A stretch of DNA of 64,000 bases from Myxococcales bacterium (GTDB lineage Bacteria > Myxococcota_A > Polyangia > Polyangiales > JAFGIB01): NCBI GenBank assembly GCA_029880325.1, contig JAOUOP010000008.1:1-64000 (forward strand), read 5' to 3'. Position numbers and translations under genes: made by a program. The notes beneath the pieces are model-generated. The model saw only the letters and a program-made list of their open reading frames with translations, had not been told where the DNA came from and made no database searches. Of the stretch, positions 33,501 through 45,500 are shown piece after piece. Numbering within the stretch: position 1 is the stretch's first letter; each line of letters opens with the position of its first letter.

Positions 33501-36500
33501 GCCGTTGTCCTCGTAGATCTGCATCGCCATGGCCGCAGACGGCGCGGGATTGTCGATGTTGAGCTGGACGACGGTGGCGCTGCTGGCGGTGAAGCTGTAG
33601 ATGGCGTCGGGCGCGGCCTGATCGAAGACCAGGCCACAGGCGCGCGGATAGGTCGCGCCCAGGGCCGAAGTGCTGCCACCGCTGACGATGCGCTGCTGGC
33701 CCACCACATCGCCGAGCGCAGAGAGCCCGTCGCTGGCGGCCGGCGCCGGAGTGCTCTCCACAAGCTCGCTGACGGTCATCGCGCTGGTGTCACCGCTGCG
33801 CACGATCCAGCTGCCGTCGATGTCACCCTGGCTGGCGGCGGCCGAGGAAGGCACATCGTCGTAGCTGGCGGCCACGGCAGCAGGCTCTTGCAGCGGCGAG
33901 CTGTCGAAGACCGCCAAGGTGTGCGCGAAGCCGCTGCCGACCGTGTCGATCTCGAGGTCGCGGCTGCCGTCGGTGGTGAAGCTGAAGAAGGCGTCGCCCA
34001 TCATGCCCGCGCCGCAGACCGCGCCGCCGTGATTGGGCGCCTGGGAGAAGAGGGACGCGTCGAGGTCGGAAGCCAGGCCGGCGGTGCTGCCGGTAAAGCT
34101 CGCCCCCACGGAGTTCATGCTGCCCATGGCACCGACAGCGTAGGCCGCGGACGGAGCGTCGTTGCCGCTGACGGCGGTGCTCGAGGGGGTCAGCTCGGTC
34201 AGCGTAAGAGGATCGCCGTTTTGTCCGTCGAAGACCGCCACCACCGGGCTGAAACCGGGCAAGGGGTTTTCCACCGAGGCGCGCAGGGTCGTATTCGAGG
34301 CGGCGACGAAGCTGTAGATGGCATCGGGACCACTGGAATCGAGCAAGGCGCCACCGCAGGAGAGCGCCGCGCCCGCGGGATAGCCCGCCTGCTCCATGCC
34401 ATAGTCGGCCCCGAGGCCGGTGCTGTCGGCACCGCTGAGCCGCAGCTGCTCGCCTGCGATCGAGTTGATTCCACCGACGGTCAGGTCTTCGATCGCGTCG
34501 CTGTTGCCGGCGGCGACCGTGACGGCTTCGAGCTCGCTGACGCCCAAGCTCGACATGTCCGCGCTCAGCACGTGCCAGCCGCCGTCGATCACGCCCAGGG
34601 AGTTGCCGCCCGCGGCGGCGCGCGTGTCATTGCTCATGGCCATGGCAGCGGGCGCGGCGAAGGGCTGGTCGGCCTGCCACAGGGACAGCACGGTGTCGAA
34701 GCTGGAGCTGGCGCTGTCGATGATGACCGTGGTGGTGGTGGACAGTGAGAAATCGAAGAAAGCATCGGCCGCGCCGGGGTCGGCACCGCAGACCTTGCCT
34801 CCGAGGTCGTCGCGTTGGTCGAAGAGGCCGCCGGCCACGTCGCTGCCCATGGCGCTGGTATCGCCCAGGAAGCGCTGCTCGGCGCCGATGGGCGCGCTCT
34901 GGGCACTGGCCAGGGTCGGCAACTCGTTGGCGTTTGCAGGCTTCAGGTCGGTGACCGTCGGGGGCACATCCTCGGCGCGGGTGAGCGGGTCGACGCCGGG
35001 GTCGCCCTCGAAGACCGCCACGTGGAAGTTGCCGCTCTGGCCCGGGTTGTGCACGCCGACCCGGTAGGTATTGCCGGCACTGCCGCTGAACTTGTAGATG
35101 GCGTCGTTGCCCAGGTCGTCGGCAAGCCCACAACTGAGAGTGACTTCACTGTAGGTGTCGGCGAGGCTCGCGGTGGAGCCGCCGCTGACGCTCATGGCCA
35201 GGCCCGAGACCGAACCGAGATCCTGCTTGGCCTCGGTATTGGCCGCAGCGACGCTGGAAGCGCTGAGCCCCTCGGCGGTCTTGCCCACGGTGGTGTCAGC
35301 CAGCACCTGCCAGCTGCCGTCGACGGCTCCGAACTCGGTAAACGCGAGCTGGGCGGCGGCCCGGCTGTCGTGATCGCTCGCGGCCGCGGCGTAGCTGGCG
35401 CCGGCGAAGGGCGCCGGGTCTGCAGGGGTGGGGCGCGGGGCGCTGGCGGGCTGTTTGTCCTTCCAGACCGCGAGCGTGGTATCGAAGCCCGAACCCGCGG
35501 TACTGATGCGCACGTCGGTGGTGGCGTCCAGCGTGAAGGTGTAGGTGGCGTCGGCCGTGCCCGCGGCGAAGCAGGCCGCCCCCGAGGCGCTGTCGAAGGC
35601 GCCGCTGGGGATGTCGCTCGACATCGGCGCCGTATCGCCCTGGTAGCTGACCTGGTTGCCGATGGCGATGGGCTGGGCGCTGGCGCCGTCCTCGTTGACG
35701 TTGCCCTGGGACTCGAAGCTCGCGATCCGGCCGTAGCCACCGCCACCGCCACCGCCGCCGGCGCTGCTGTCGGTCTGGCCGGGGCTGCCCGGTGAGCCGG
35801 CCGAGTTGGAGCCGCTGCCGCCGTTGCCGCCGCTGCCGGCCCTGCCGCCGGCGCCGCCCTGGACCTGGAGGGTGGCGCTGGCGATGTCCAGGGTGCTGGC
35901 CTCGAGCAAGATGGCTCCGCCGGAACCACCGCCGGCGCCGCCGCGCTGGCTGGCGCAGCCGGTGGGACCGACGCCACCGTTGGCGTGCACGCTGCCGGTG
36001 ATGCTCAAGCTGGCCCGGGCCGCGATCTGCACCGCGCCGCCGCCAGCGCCCTGGTCGCTGCAGTCACCGCCGTAGCCGCCGTTGCAACCTCCAAGCAGCG
36101 GGCTGAGCGACACGTCGCCCCGTCCTGCGCCGCCGCCGCCGCCGTTGGTGTCGTCGCCGTTGCCCCCCTTACCGCCGGGCGTGCCGAAGCCGCCGCCGCC
36201 GCCGCCGCCGGTCTCGTTACCGCTGGTGCCCACGTTGCCACCGGCGCTGCCGCCACAGGCCCAGTTGCCGCCGGCGCCCGGGAGTGTGCCGTTGCCGCTG
36301 GCGTCGACGATGCCAGCGATGGTGGCGTTGCCGTCAACCGCGAGGATCACGGGCTTGTCGCCGCTGAGCGTGAGCGTGCTGCCGGCGGGAATGTTCAGCG
36401 ACTTGAAGCGTAGGATCGTGACATTGGGGCCGCCGCCGCTGCTCTGCGAAACGCCCGAAGAAACCTCGGGATAGACGCCGCACCAATCGCCGCTGAAGCT

Positions 36501-39500
36501 GCCGCTGCCGCTGGAGTTGAAGCCACGGGAGCCGCCGGAGCAGCCCAGATCGATGGCGTTGTTGTAGGCGTAGGCCCGGTGGTCGTAATTGCTCGGCGTA
36601 AATGCCAGCTTGACCGGGGGATCGGCCTGTTCGTCGACCAACAGCGGCCCGCCGTTGGTGCCATCGAACAGGCCGATAACATGGGGTGAAGTCGGCGCGG
36701 GGTTGTCGATGGCGAACTTCAGGCGCGTGCTATTGCCGGGCGTGAAGCTGAAGATCGCGTCAGCGGCGCTGGAGTCGGCAGCGCAGATGAGCTGGTTGGT
36801 CGGCACGTTGCCGATCAAGGCGCCGGTGTCGCCGCTGACCCGCAAGGCCTCGCCACTGGGATCGCCGAAGTCGACGCGGAGGCCCTCGACGCTGTCGCTG
36901 TCGGTCAGGGCATAGTCGGCCGGTGCGGAGAAGCTGCGCGAAGTCAGCTCGCTGACGCCCAGGCCTGTGCTGTCGCCGCTGCGCACGAGCCAGCTGCCGT
37001 CCACGGCCGGCGCCAGGGGCGCGGCGATGGCAGCCGCCGCGGTGTCGTGGGCCGTGGCGGCGGTCGCGGCGGGAACCGCCGGTTGGGCGCTGCCGTCCCA
37101 AAGCGCCAGCACGTGATCGAAGGCGGTGCCCGCGGCGTCGATGCGGACTTCGACGGGCGTGGTGCCCTGGGGATCGCTGCCGGCGGCATAGCTGGATGCG
37201 ACCTGGGCTGCGCTCAGGGGCCGATCGTGAATGCGAAACTCATGGATGATGCCACCGAAGCCGGGGTCGGTCGCGAGCGGGCTCTGACCCAACCAGTTGT
37301 TCACATCGTTGATGCCGCCCAGGACGCGTCCGTCGAGGGCGGCCGAGGCGACCATGGCGCCGTCCAGGAACAGGCCCATGGAGGCGCCGCTGACGTCGAC
37401 CACGGCCACCGCATGATGGCGCACGCCGGCGCTCAGCGCCGACGGGCAGTCGGCGGTCAAGGCGCCGCTGGCCGCATCCTGCCAGTGCAGCCGGCAGGGG
37501 CCGGTGTCCGAGGACGCCATTAGCTCCAGGACCGTGACCCGGGCCGTTCCCTGGCCCTCGCCGCCCGCGGCGTCGCTGTCGCCAAAGCTAAAGATGCGCT
37601 GGCGCGCGCCACCGCCATGCCAGGTAAACCAGACTTCGAAGCTGGCGTCGGAGAGGCCGTCGATGAGGCCGTTCGGCAAGTCCACGAACTCACCGCTATT
37701 GCCGCCGCGCAGGTAGGCCCGACCGCGGTTGCCGAGCGCGGCCTTGGCGAGCGTGCCGTGCTGGGCGCCGACCGAGTCGTAGACCTTGCTGCCCAGCCCC
37801 TTGAAGCTGTAGCGGTGGATCAGGCTCGCGGGCAAGGCGTCGGCGCCCACCACCGTGAAGCGATAGTAGGCGTCGGCGCCGTCGACGGCGTCGGCGCTGC
37901 ACAGGGCACCGCCGAACTCGGCGCGCTGATCCCAGGAGAGCAGGCCGCCGCCGTAGCTGTTGTCGACGGTGCTGCCGATGTAGATCTCGGCCGGACCGAG
38001 GCCACCGGCGATGGCGTCGGCGGGCCTGTCGCCCAGGGCCAACTCGCAGATGTATTCCTGGGTGTTGGCGCAGGGTTGATCGTCCCAACTGTCGGCCGCA
38101 CCCATGGAAGCGCAGTCGTCGGTGTCGAAACTCGGCTCGCCCGGACCCCAGCCCACGAAACCGCCTCCCGGTGCCGTGCCCTCGCTGCCGCCGAGCCACA
38201 CCGGCTCGCCGTCGCCGAGCCAACGCCACGTGTCGTCGCTGCGCGCGTCGTGCAGGCCGATCCAGGCGCCAGTGGCCGAAAGCCCCTGGATGAAGGTGTT
38301 TTCCGCGGCGTCATCGATGCGCGCCAGGTACATGCCGGCGCTCTCGCAGTCGTTGCCGGCATTGGCCCAGGAGCTTGCGTTGGTACACAGGAAATAGGCG
38401 TGGCCGTCGTGGAATTGCACGCCCGCGCTGGCGCAGCCGACGGGCGCCGCCACCGTGACGTCGTGGCTGAGCGGCGGCGCGCTCTGGGCCTTGGTCGCGG
38501 GCGGACCGTCGAAGACCGCGATCACCGGATCGAAGCCGGGCGCGGGGTTGTCCACGGCAAGGCGCAGGGTCGAGTTCTGGGTGGCGCTGAACTTGAAGAC
38601 CTGGTCGGCCGCACTATCGCTGCCGCCGCAGGTCAGCAGCGCGGCGCTGTAGTTGGAGCCTGTGCCTCTGGTGTCGGCGCCGAGGGTCGCGATCTGCTTG
38701 CCGTCGATGAAACCGAGATCCTGGATGTCGGAGCTGTTGACGAAGTCCACCAGCAGGTCGGCGTCGTTGCCGTCGGCGCCCGCGGTCTTGAGTTCGTTGC
38801 CGAGCTCGCCGATGCCCAGCAGGGCCATGTCGCTGCTGTAGCTGACCCAGCCGTCGTCCAGGGCCGCCGTCGGTGCACTGGCGCGGTCATCGTTGGTGTT
38901 GACCGCGGTGGGTGCCGGGTGACTCAGGGGCGAGTCGTCGAAGAGGGCCAGCGTGTGGTCGAAGCCCGTGACGCCGTCGACGGCGATGCGCACATCGGTG
39001 GCCACCGGCAGCGTGAAGGTGAAGAAGGCGTCGGCGCCGGCTGCATCGGCGTTGCACTGGGCCAACGCGTCGCCGCCGACGCTGGCCGAGGGATCGTAGT
39101 AGAGGCCCGCCAGGCCGCTGCTGAGGACCCCCGTGTCGCCGGCATAGGCCGCGTTGGCGCCGATGGAGAGCGAGTAGGCCGTCGCCAGGGTGTTGTTGGT
39201 GTTACCCGTGGCGACCGGCGTCGGACTGACGCTCGCACCGGTCTGCGGCACGTCATCGAAGACCGCCAGCACCGGCGGGAAGCTCGCCAGGGGGTTATTC
39301 ACGGCGATGCGCACGTCGCCGTTTCGCGCCGGCGTGAAGCGGAAGACCATGTCGCTGCCGGCGTCGGAGCTGCCGCAGGTCAGGGTCGAACTCAGGTAGG
39401 TGGCGCTGACCGCGCTGGTGTTGGCGCCGCTGGTGACCAGCTGGCCGTTGGCCGCCAGCGCGCCCAGGTCCTGCACGCTGTCGCTGTTGCTGAAGTCACC

Positions 39501-42500
39501 GCCGGCGACGCTGCGGGTGGTCGCAGTGACGTTGCCGGGGTCGAGGTTTGCGCTGTCACCGCTCAACACGTACCAGCCGCCATCCATGGGCAGCGCACCG
39601 GTGCCACCGGCGGCCGCCCGCGTCTCGTACTCGGCGCCGCTCACGGGGGTGGCGCCAGCGAGGGCGCTGCTGCCGTCGGCGAAGAGCGACAGCGTGTGCG
39701 CGAAGCCGCTGCCGGTGGTGTCGAGCACGACTTCCTTGGCCTCGGTGAGCGTGAAGGCGTAGAAGGCGTCGGCTCCCGCGGGCGCCGCGCTGCAGACCGC
39801 CCCGCCATAGATGTCAGCCTGATCCCACAGCGAGGGCGTGGCGGCGGTGCCGTCGACGCTGCCCAGGTCGTCGACCATGCCACCGAGATCGGCGATGTAG
39901 GTGACCGGGTCGGCGGCCGTCACCACATGCGCGCTGCCGGGGGCCTCGTTGGTATTTGGCGAGCCGCCGAGTACTTCGTCCACCGGCACCACGTCGGTCT
40001 TCTTCAGCGGGTAGCTGCCGCCGCCGCCGTTGTAGAGGGCGATCACCGCGTCGTGGGCCTCGGTCTCCAAATAGACGCGCACGGGCCCGCTGTTGGCGGG
40101 CGTGAACTCGTAGATGGCGTCGATCCCGTCGTCGACCACCGGCGTGCTGCCACAGGCCGGCGCACGGAAATCGCTGCTGAGCGAGAGCGTGTTGGCGTTG
40201 GTGGTGGAGACCTGCTCGCCCTCGATGGGCGCGAACACGCCCGACGAGACCTCCACGCCCAGGTTTTGCGCCACGACCGTGTTGCCGTCGCTGCCCGGCA
40301 TGTCCACCGTGCGCTGGGCGATCAGGGAGGTGGTCAGGTTGGCCATGTCCGCGGTCTTGACCACCCAGCGGTTGTCGATGGACCCGATGGGATTGAGCGC
40401 CGCCTCGGCCAGCGTGTCGTTCTCCATGGCGAAAGCCGACCGATCCACGCTGCTGCCGCTGAAGACGACCTCGTAGGGCCCCTGGTAGCCCGCGGCGCTG
40501 CCGGTCAGCACCACGTAATAGGTGCCGGCGGGCAGCAAGCTGTCGATCTGGGGCGCCGCGTCGCTCCGAAGCCGGCAGGTCTCGCCCGCGTCGAGGTAGC
40601 CCTGGGCGCCGATACCGTCGCGGAATAGACCGATGACGGCGCCCGCGAAGGAGCCGCTGAAGTCCACCGCGAGGTTGGTGTCGTAGGCCAGCTCGAGACG
40701 GAAGACCGCGTCGGGGGCGAAGGGGTCGGCGCCGCAGCCGATCAAGCCGCCCACCGAGCTGCCGGTGCCCGCCGTCGAGCCGCGGAAGTGGCGCAGCGAG
40801 CCGAGCACGTCGACTTGCCGTGGATTGGCGGCCGTGGGCACGGGAGGTAGCGCGCCGAAGACGGTCTGTTCGCAGATGTAAGGAAACGCGGCGCTTCCCG
40901 CAGCCGTGTCGACCCAGTAGCCGTCCTGATAGCGCAGGCGCGTACCGACGTTTTCGACCTGGTTGGGTTCGCTACCCTGGAAGTTGCGGTAGACGCCGGG
41001 GGAGGCGTCCAACCAGCTGCCGGCAACATCGGTGGCCGGCGAGGCCCAGGCCACATAGGGATCGTCGGCGATCAGGCCGATGTGGTGGTCGCGCGCGGTG
41101 GGCGCGACGCGGCCGAAGAGCGCGCTGTTTTCCAGGGAGCCGTCGATCACCGCCAGCGTGTAGCCGGCCTGGGCGCACATGGCGCGGGCGCCGTCCCAGC
41201 TGCGCTCGGCGCTGCACTGCCAGTAGCGGTGCAGGTTCCAGTCGTAGGGCGTGCAGCCGGGCTCCGGCTGCCCCGGCAGCGCGTCCTTGTCGTAGAGCTG
41301 GGTGATGGCGGCGGCCTGGGAGCTGAGGCGGGTCACCGACGGGCGCGTGAAAGGGCTGTCGAAAAGGCCCACCACGGTCTCAAAGCCCGAGCCCTCGGTC
41401 GTGATCTCGACCTCGGTGGTCTCCTCGAGCGTGAAGCTGAAGACCGCGTCGGCGCCGCCGACCGCTGCGCCGCAGAGGTCGCCGCTCGGCGCGTCGTAGT
41501 AGAGGGTGGCCTCCACGTCGCTCGACATGCCCGCGGTCGTGCCCGTGTAGACGTGGCTGTCGCCGCTGGCCACCGGCACGCCACGGGCCGTGGCCTGATC
41601 CTCGTGGCTCTGCCCCAGCGCGCTTTCGATGCTGGCCAGGTCCGCGTTGGTCAGCGGCACGCCCGTGGCGCCATCGTAGAGCGCGATGACCGAGTCGAAG
41701 CCCAACTCCGGGTTTGCCGTGGAGATGCGCACGGTGCCGCTGGCGCTGGGCACGAAACGGTAGAGGGCGTCGGGGGCGTCGTCGCTGCCGCCGCAGCTGG
41801 GCGCCGGGAAGTCTCCCGCCTGGGCGCTGGTGTCGGCATTGGCCGTGGCCACGCGCTTGCCCATGGGGTCGCCCAACGATAGCGGCGTGGCGTCGTTGAG
41901 GTTACCGGTGTTGTCGATCTCGACTGCGGGTTGAGCCGAGGGGTTGAGGTTGGCCAGGTCTCCCGAGTAGCGGTACCAGGTTCCATTGACGACAGGCGTG
42001 GGACTGGGGTTGAAGTCCGCCTGCGAGGCAGTGTCGTTTTCCAGCGGCACGGGGTCTGGCGCCAACCCCGAAATCGCCGAGGTCTCGAAGAGCATCAGCA
42101 CCGGCGAGGTCAGGCCCGAGCCGCCCGGAGGGCGCGCGTCGATTTCGACCGTGGTCGCGCGCCTCAGGTCGAATTGATAGACGACGTCGGGCGCATTGAT
42201 GTCGCCACCGCAGGCGTTGATCAGTGTGGGGTCGTTGCCGAGCGCCGTGTAGAGGTTGTCCGAAAGGGCGCTGCTGTCGCCGATGTACTCGAAAGTGCCG
42301 CCCGCCGAGAGTTCGACCTGGGTAGAACTCGCCAGCCAGTCGTTGGTGTTGAGATCGCTCGAGGTGCCGTAGCGACAGACCCCGTTGTTCGCCGGGTCGA
42401 GTTCGGCCGGGCCGTAGTACATGCAGCCACCCTCCGGCACCAAATAGCCCTGGTCGCACGCGCCGATCGACGCATCCGCGCAATCCGGATCGACCAGCCC

Positions 42501-45500
42501 GCACCCGCAGTCGCACTTCGCGGGAGGGCCCTTGATGCCTCTGGCTTTCGCGTCATAGTGATCTGGATCGCAGCGCCACCTGTCATTTTCGAACGCACAA
42601 TTCGAGTCGCAGTCGTCCCCATCGACTGTGTTGCCGTCATCGCATTGCTCACCCTGCTGGGCGATGCCGTCGCCGCAGACCACCGGCAGGCAGACGGCGT
42701 TATTGAGCGGGTCGATCGTGTAGCCGCCGGTCTCGTAGTAGGTGATCACATGGGGACCGGGGATGTTGTAAAGCCTCAGGCAGTTGTCGTAGAAGGGCAG
42801 GTATTCACAACTCCAGATTGTGGCGTCAGCACAGTCCGGATCGACGGCGCCGCAGCCGCAGTCGCATTCGGGAATCAATCCCTGGCCAGCTTCGTCATAG
42901 AAGGCCGGGTCGCAGTGCCAGAGGCCAACTTCAAAGTCGCACGAAGTCGAGCAACCATCGCCGTTGATGCCATTGCCGTCGTCGCAGAATTCGTTCCACT
43001 CCAACACGCCGTTGCCGCAACCGGGGGTCGCGTTGAAGTCGATGCTGCGCTCGGCCTCGTCGACGTCACGCAGGGGAGCGCCCGTGGACCCGTCGTAGAG
43101 CGCAAGGACCGGCGCGAAGCTCGCCAGCGGAACCCCCGTCGCGGCGCTGGCCGCGGTGCTAATGCGCACCTCGGTGGTGACGCTCGAGTAGAACTCATAG
43201 ACCGCGTCCGGCGCCCAGTCGTCGCCGCCACACCAGAAACCGCGGTAGTCGGGCAACATCGCCGAGCTGTCGCCGCCCAGCACCGTCACCCGCGTGCCCC
43301 AGACGTCGCCCAGGTCCATCGCCCCCTCAAGCGTGTCCGGCTGCACCACTTCGTTCTGGTTGTCGGCCATCTCCAGCACCTGGCGCTGGCTGCTGACGCT
43401 CAGGTTGGAGACGTTGGCGTCGTAGGCGAGCCAGGCGCCGTCGGCCGTCGGCGTGGGTGCGGGATTGGCGTCGGCCTCGATGTAGCTGTCGTTTTCCAGC
43501 GTGCGCGAGGCCGGTCGCTCCAGGACGAAGTCCTCGAAGAGCGCGATCACCGGGTCGCCCATCATGGCGCCCGCGGTCGAGGCGCTGGCGTCGATTTCCA
43601 CGCTCGTCGCATTCTGCAGCGTGAAACGAAAGACCGCGTCGCGGCCGTCGGGCGCAGCGCCGCAGGCCAAGAGCGAGCCGTCGATGTCGTTGCCCATCGA
43701 CGCGGTGCTGCCCTCGAGCCTGCGCGGTGCGCCGCTCAGGTCCACCACATAGGCCGTGTCGCTGCTCTCGTTGGTATTGCCCGAGGCAGCCAGGTTGGTC
43801 AGGGTCGAAGTGGCATCGGGCGCGCCCTCGAAGACGCTGACCGTGCCGGTCTTGGCACCCATGTCCACCGCGAAGCGCAGCTTGGTGTCGATGGACGGCG
43901 TGATGGTGTAGACGGCATCGGGTGAGTCGCTGTCGCTGCCGCAGCTGAGGGCGCCAGCGCCGCCGGTGTCGGCATCGACGCTGTAGTTGGGCGCCATGCC
44001 CGCGGTCGAAGTTCGCACCACTTCGATCTTGGAGCGGTAGGGATCGCCCAGGGCCAGCGCGTCGGCGCTGCTCTCGTTGAGCGAGGCCGGGTTTTCGTAC
44101 TCGAGCCGGCTCTGATACAGGCTGTCGGCGACGAGGGAATAGGGCCCGCCCAGGGTCGAGCGGCTCTCGACCACCACGTAGTAGTCCTGGTTGGCGTAGA
44201 CGTCGGTCTCCACCACCGCCGGCGCGCTGGCCCCCTCGACCGCACAGCCCAGCTCCAGGCCGTTGCCCGCAAGGCCGCTGTCGCTGATCTTCAGCTGGTA
44301 CTTGCCCGCAGGCTCCAGCGCCGTGCCCGTGACCACCAGGAAATAGGTCTCGTTGCTCGTCAACACCTGGTTCTGCAGGCCCGCGGAGCTGGGAAGCGCC
44401 GAGTCGGCCGTGACGTCCACGCCGGGGGCGACGCCGTTGGCGTCACAGCGCACGAACTCCGTACTCTCGATGGTTCCGGACTTGTCGACGTCGTGGAATA
44501 GGCCCACGACGGCCGGGAAGTCCGAGCCGGCGGTGGTGATGTCCAGGGTGACACCACCGCCGTACTTGAGTTCGAAGACGGCGTCGGGCGCGTCAGCGGT
44601 GGCGCCGCAGCCCCACAGAGCCTTGCCCGCGACGTTGCTCTCCATGCGGCGCGTGGAGCCGAAGAAGACCTTCGAACTGCCCTTGGGACTGGGCACCCGG
44701 TAGGCGCTGGGTCCGTCGTCGGGCGGCAGGTCGACAGGCGAAGCATCTTCGCAGACGTAACGGTAGCCGCTGCCGCAGGAGAGGTCGTACCAGAGTTCGC
44801 TACCGGCGCGATAGTAAGCGGCGCAGTCGCGGTCGTCGGGTTCGCCGCTGGCCCAGGCGTTGAAAAGCCCGCCGACCGCTGAGCCGCTGCTGCGACCGCT
44901 CCAGAACTGATCGGTGTCGGTGTCCACCCAGTACCACCCGTCGCTGCCATCGCGGTCATGGGCGCCGAGCCAGCTGGTGTCGGCCGCGCGGATGCCGCTG
45001 ACGAAGGTATTTTCCGCCGCGTCGTCGATGCGCACCAGGTGACCGCCCACGGCGGCACAATTGGCCTGGGCAGCCGCCCAGGTGCGCGTGTTGGAGCAGA
45101 CGTAGTAGAGGTGTCCACCGCGGCTGTGAACCGTGCAGCTGCTGTCGGGCAGGGGGCTGACCAGGCTGGCGTCGTAGACCTGGGTGCGGCTGGTCGCGCC
45201 ACCGGTCGGGGGCGGGCCGTCATAAACCGCCAGCGCCTGGTAGATCGAAGCGCCGGTCTCGACCTGGAAGCGCACGGTGCCGTCCGAGCTGGGCGTGAAC
45301 TTGTAGACCTGGTCGGGGTGGACCTGGGACTCGACGCACTGGCTGGATCCATTGCAGGTCATGCCCGTGCAGCAATCGGCGCTGGTCGCACAGCCGCCGC
45401 CCACACCGACGCAGCCGGCCGGCGCAGCGCAGGTCAGTACCCCCGAGGCGAAGTTGCTGCCGACGCCGACCAGATCGGCGCCCACCACCTCGGTGGTGTA

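Noticed and set aside
28850..36310. Regular Gly-rich DNA as a CRISPR array or as PE_PGRS-type protein
   Set aside because: There are no constant repeats with unique spacers, the reading frame is continuous, and no PE domain is present.
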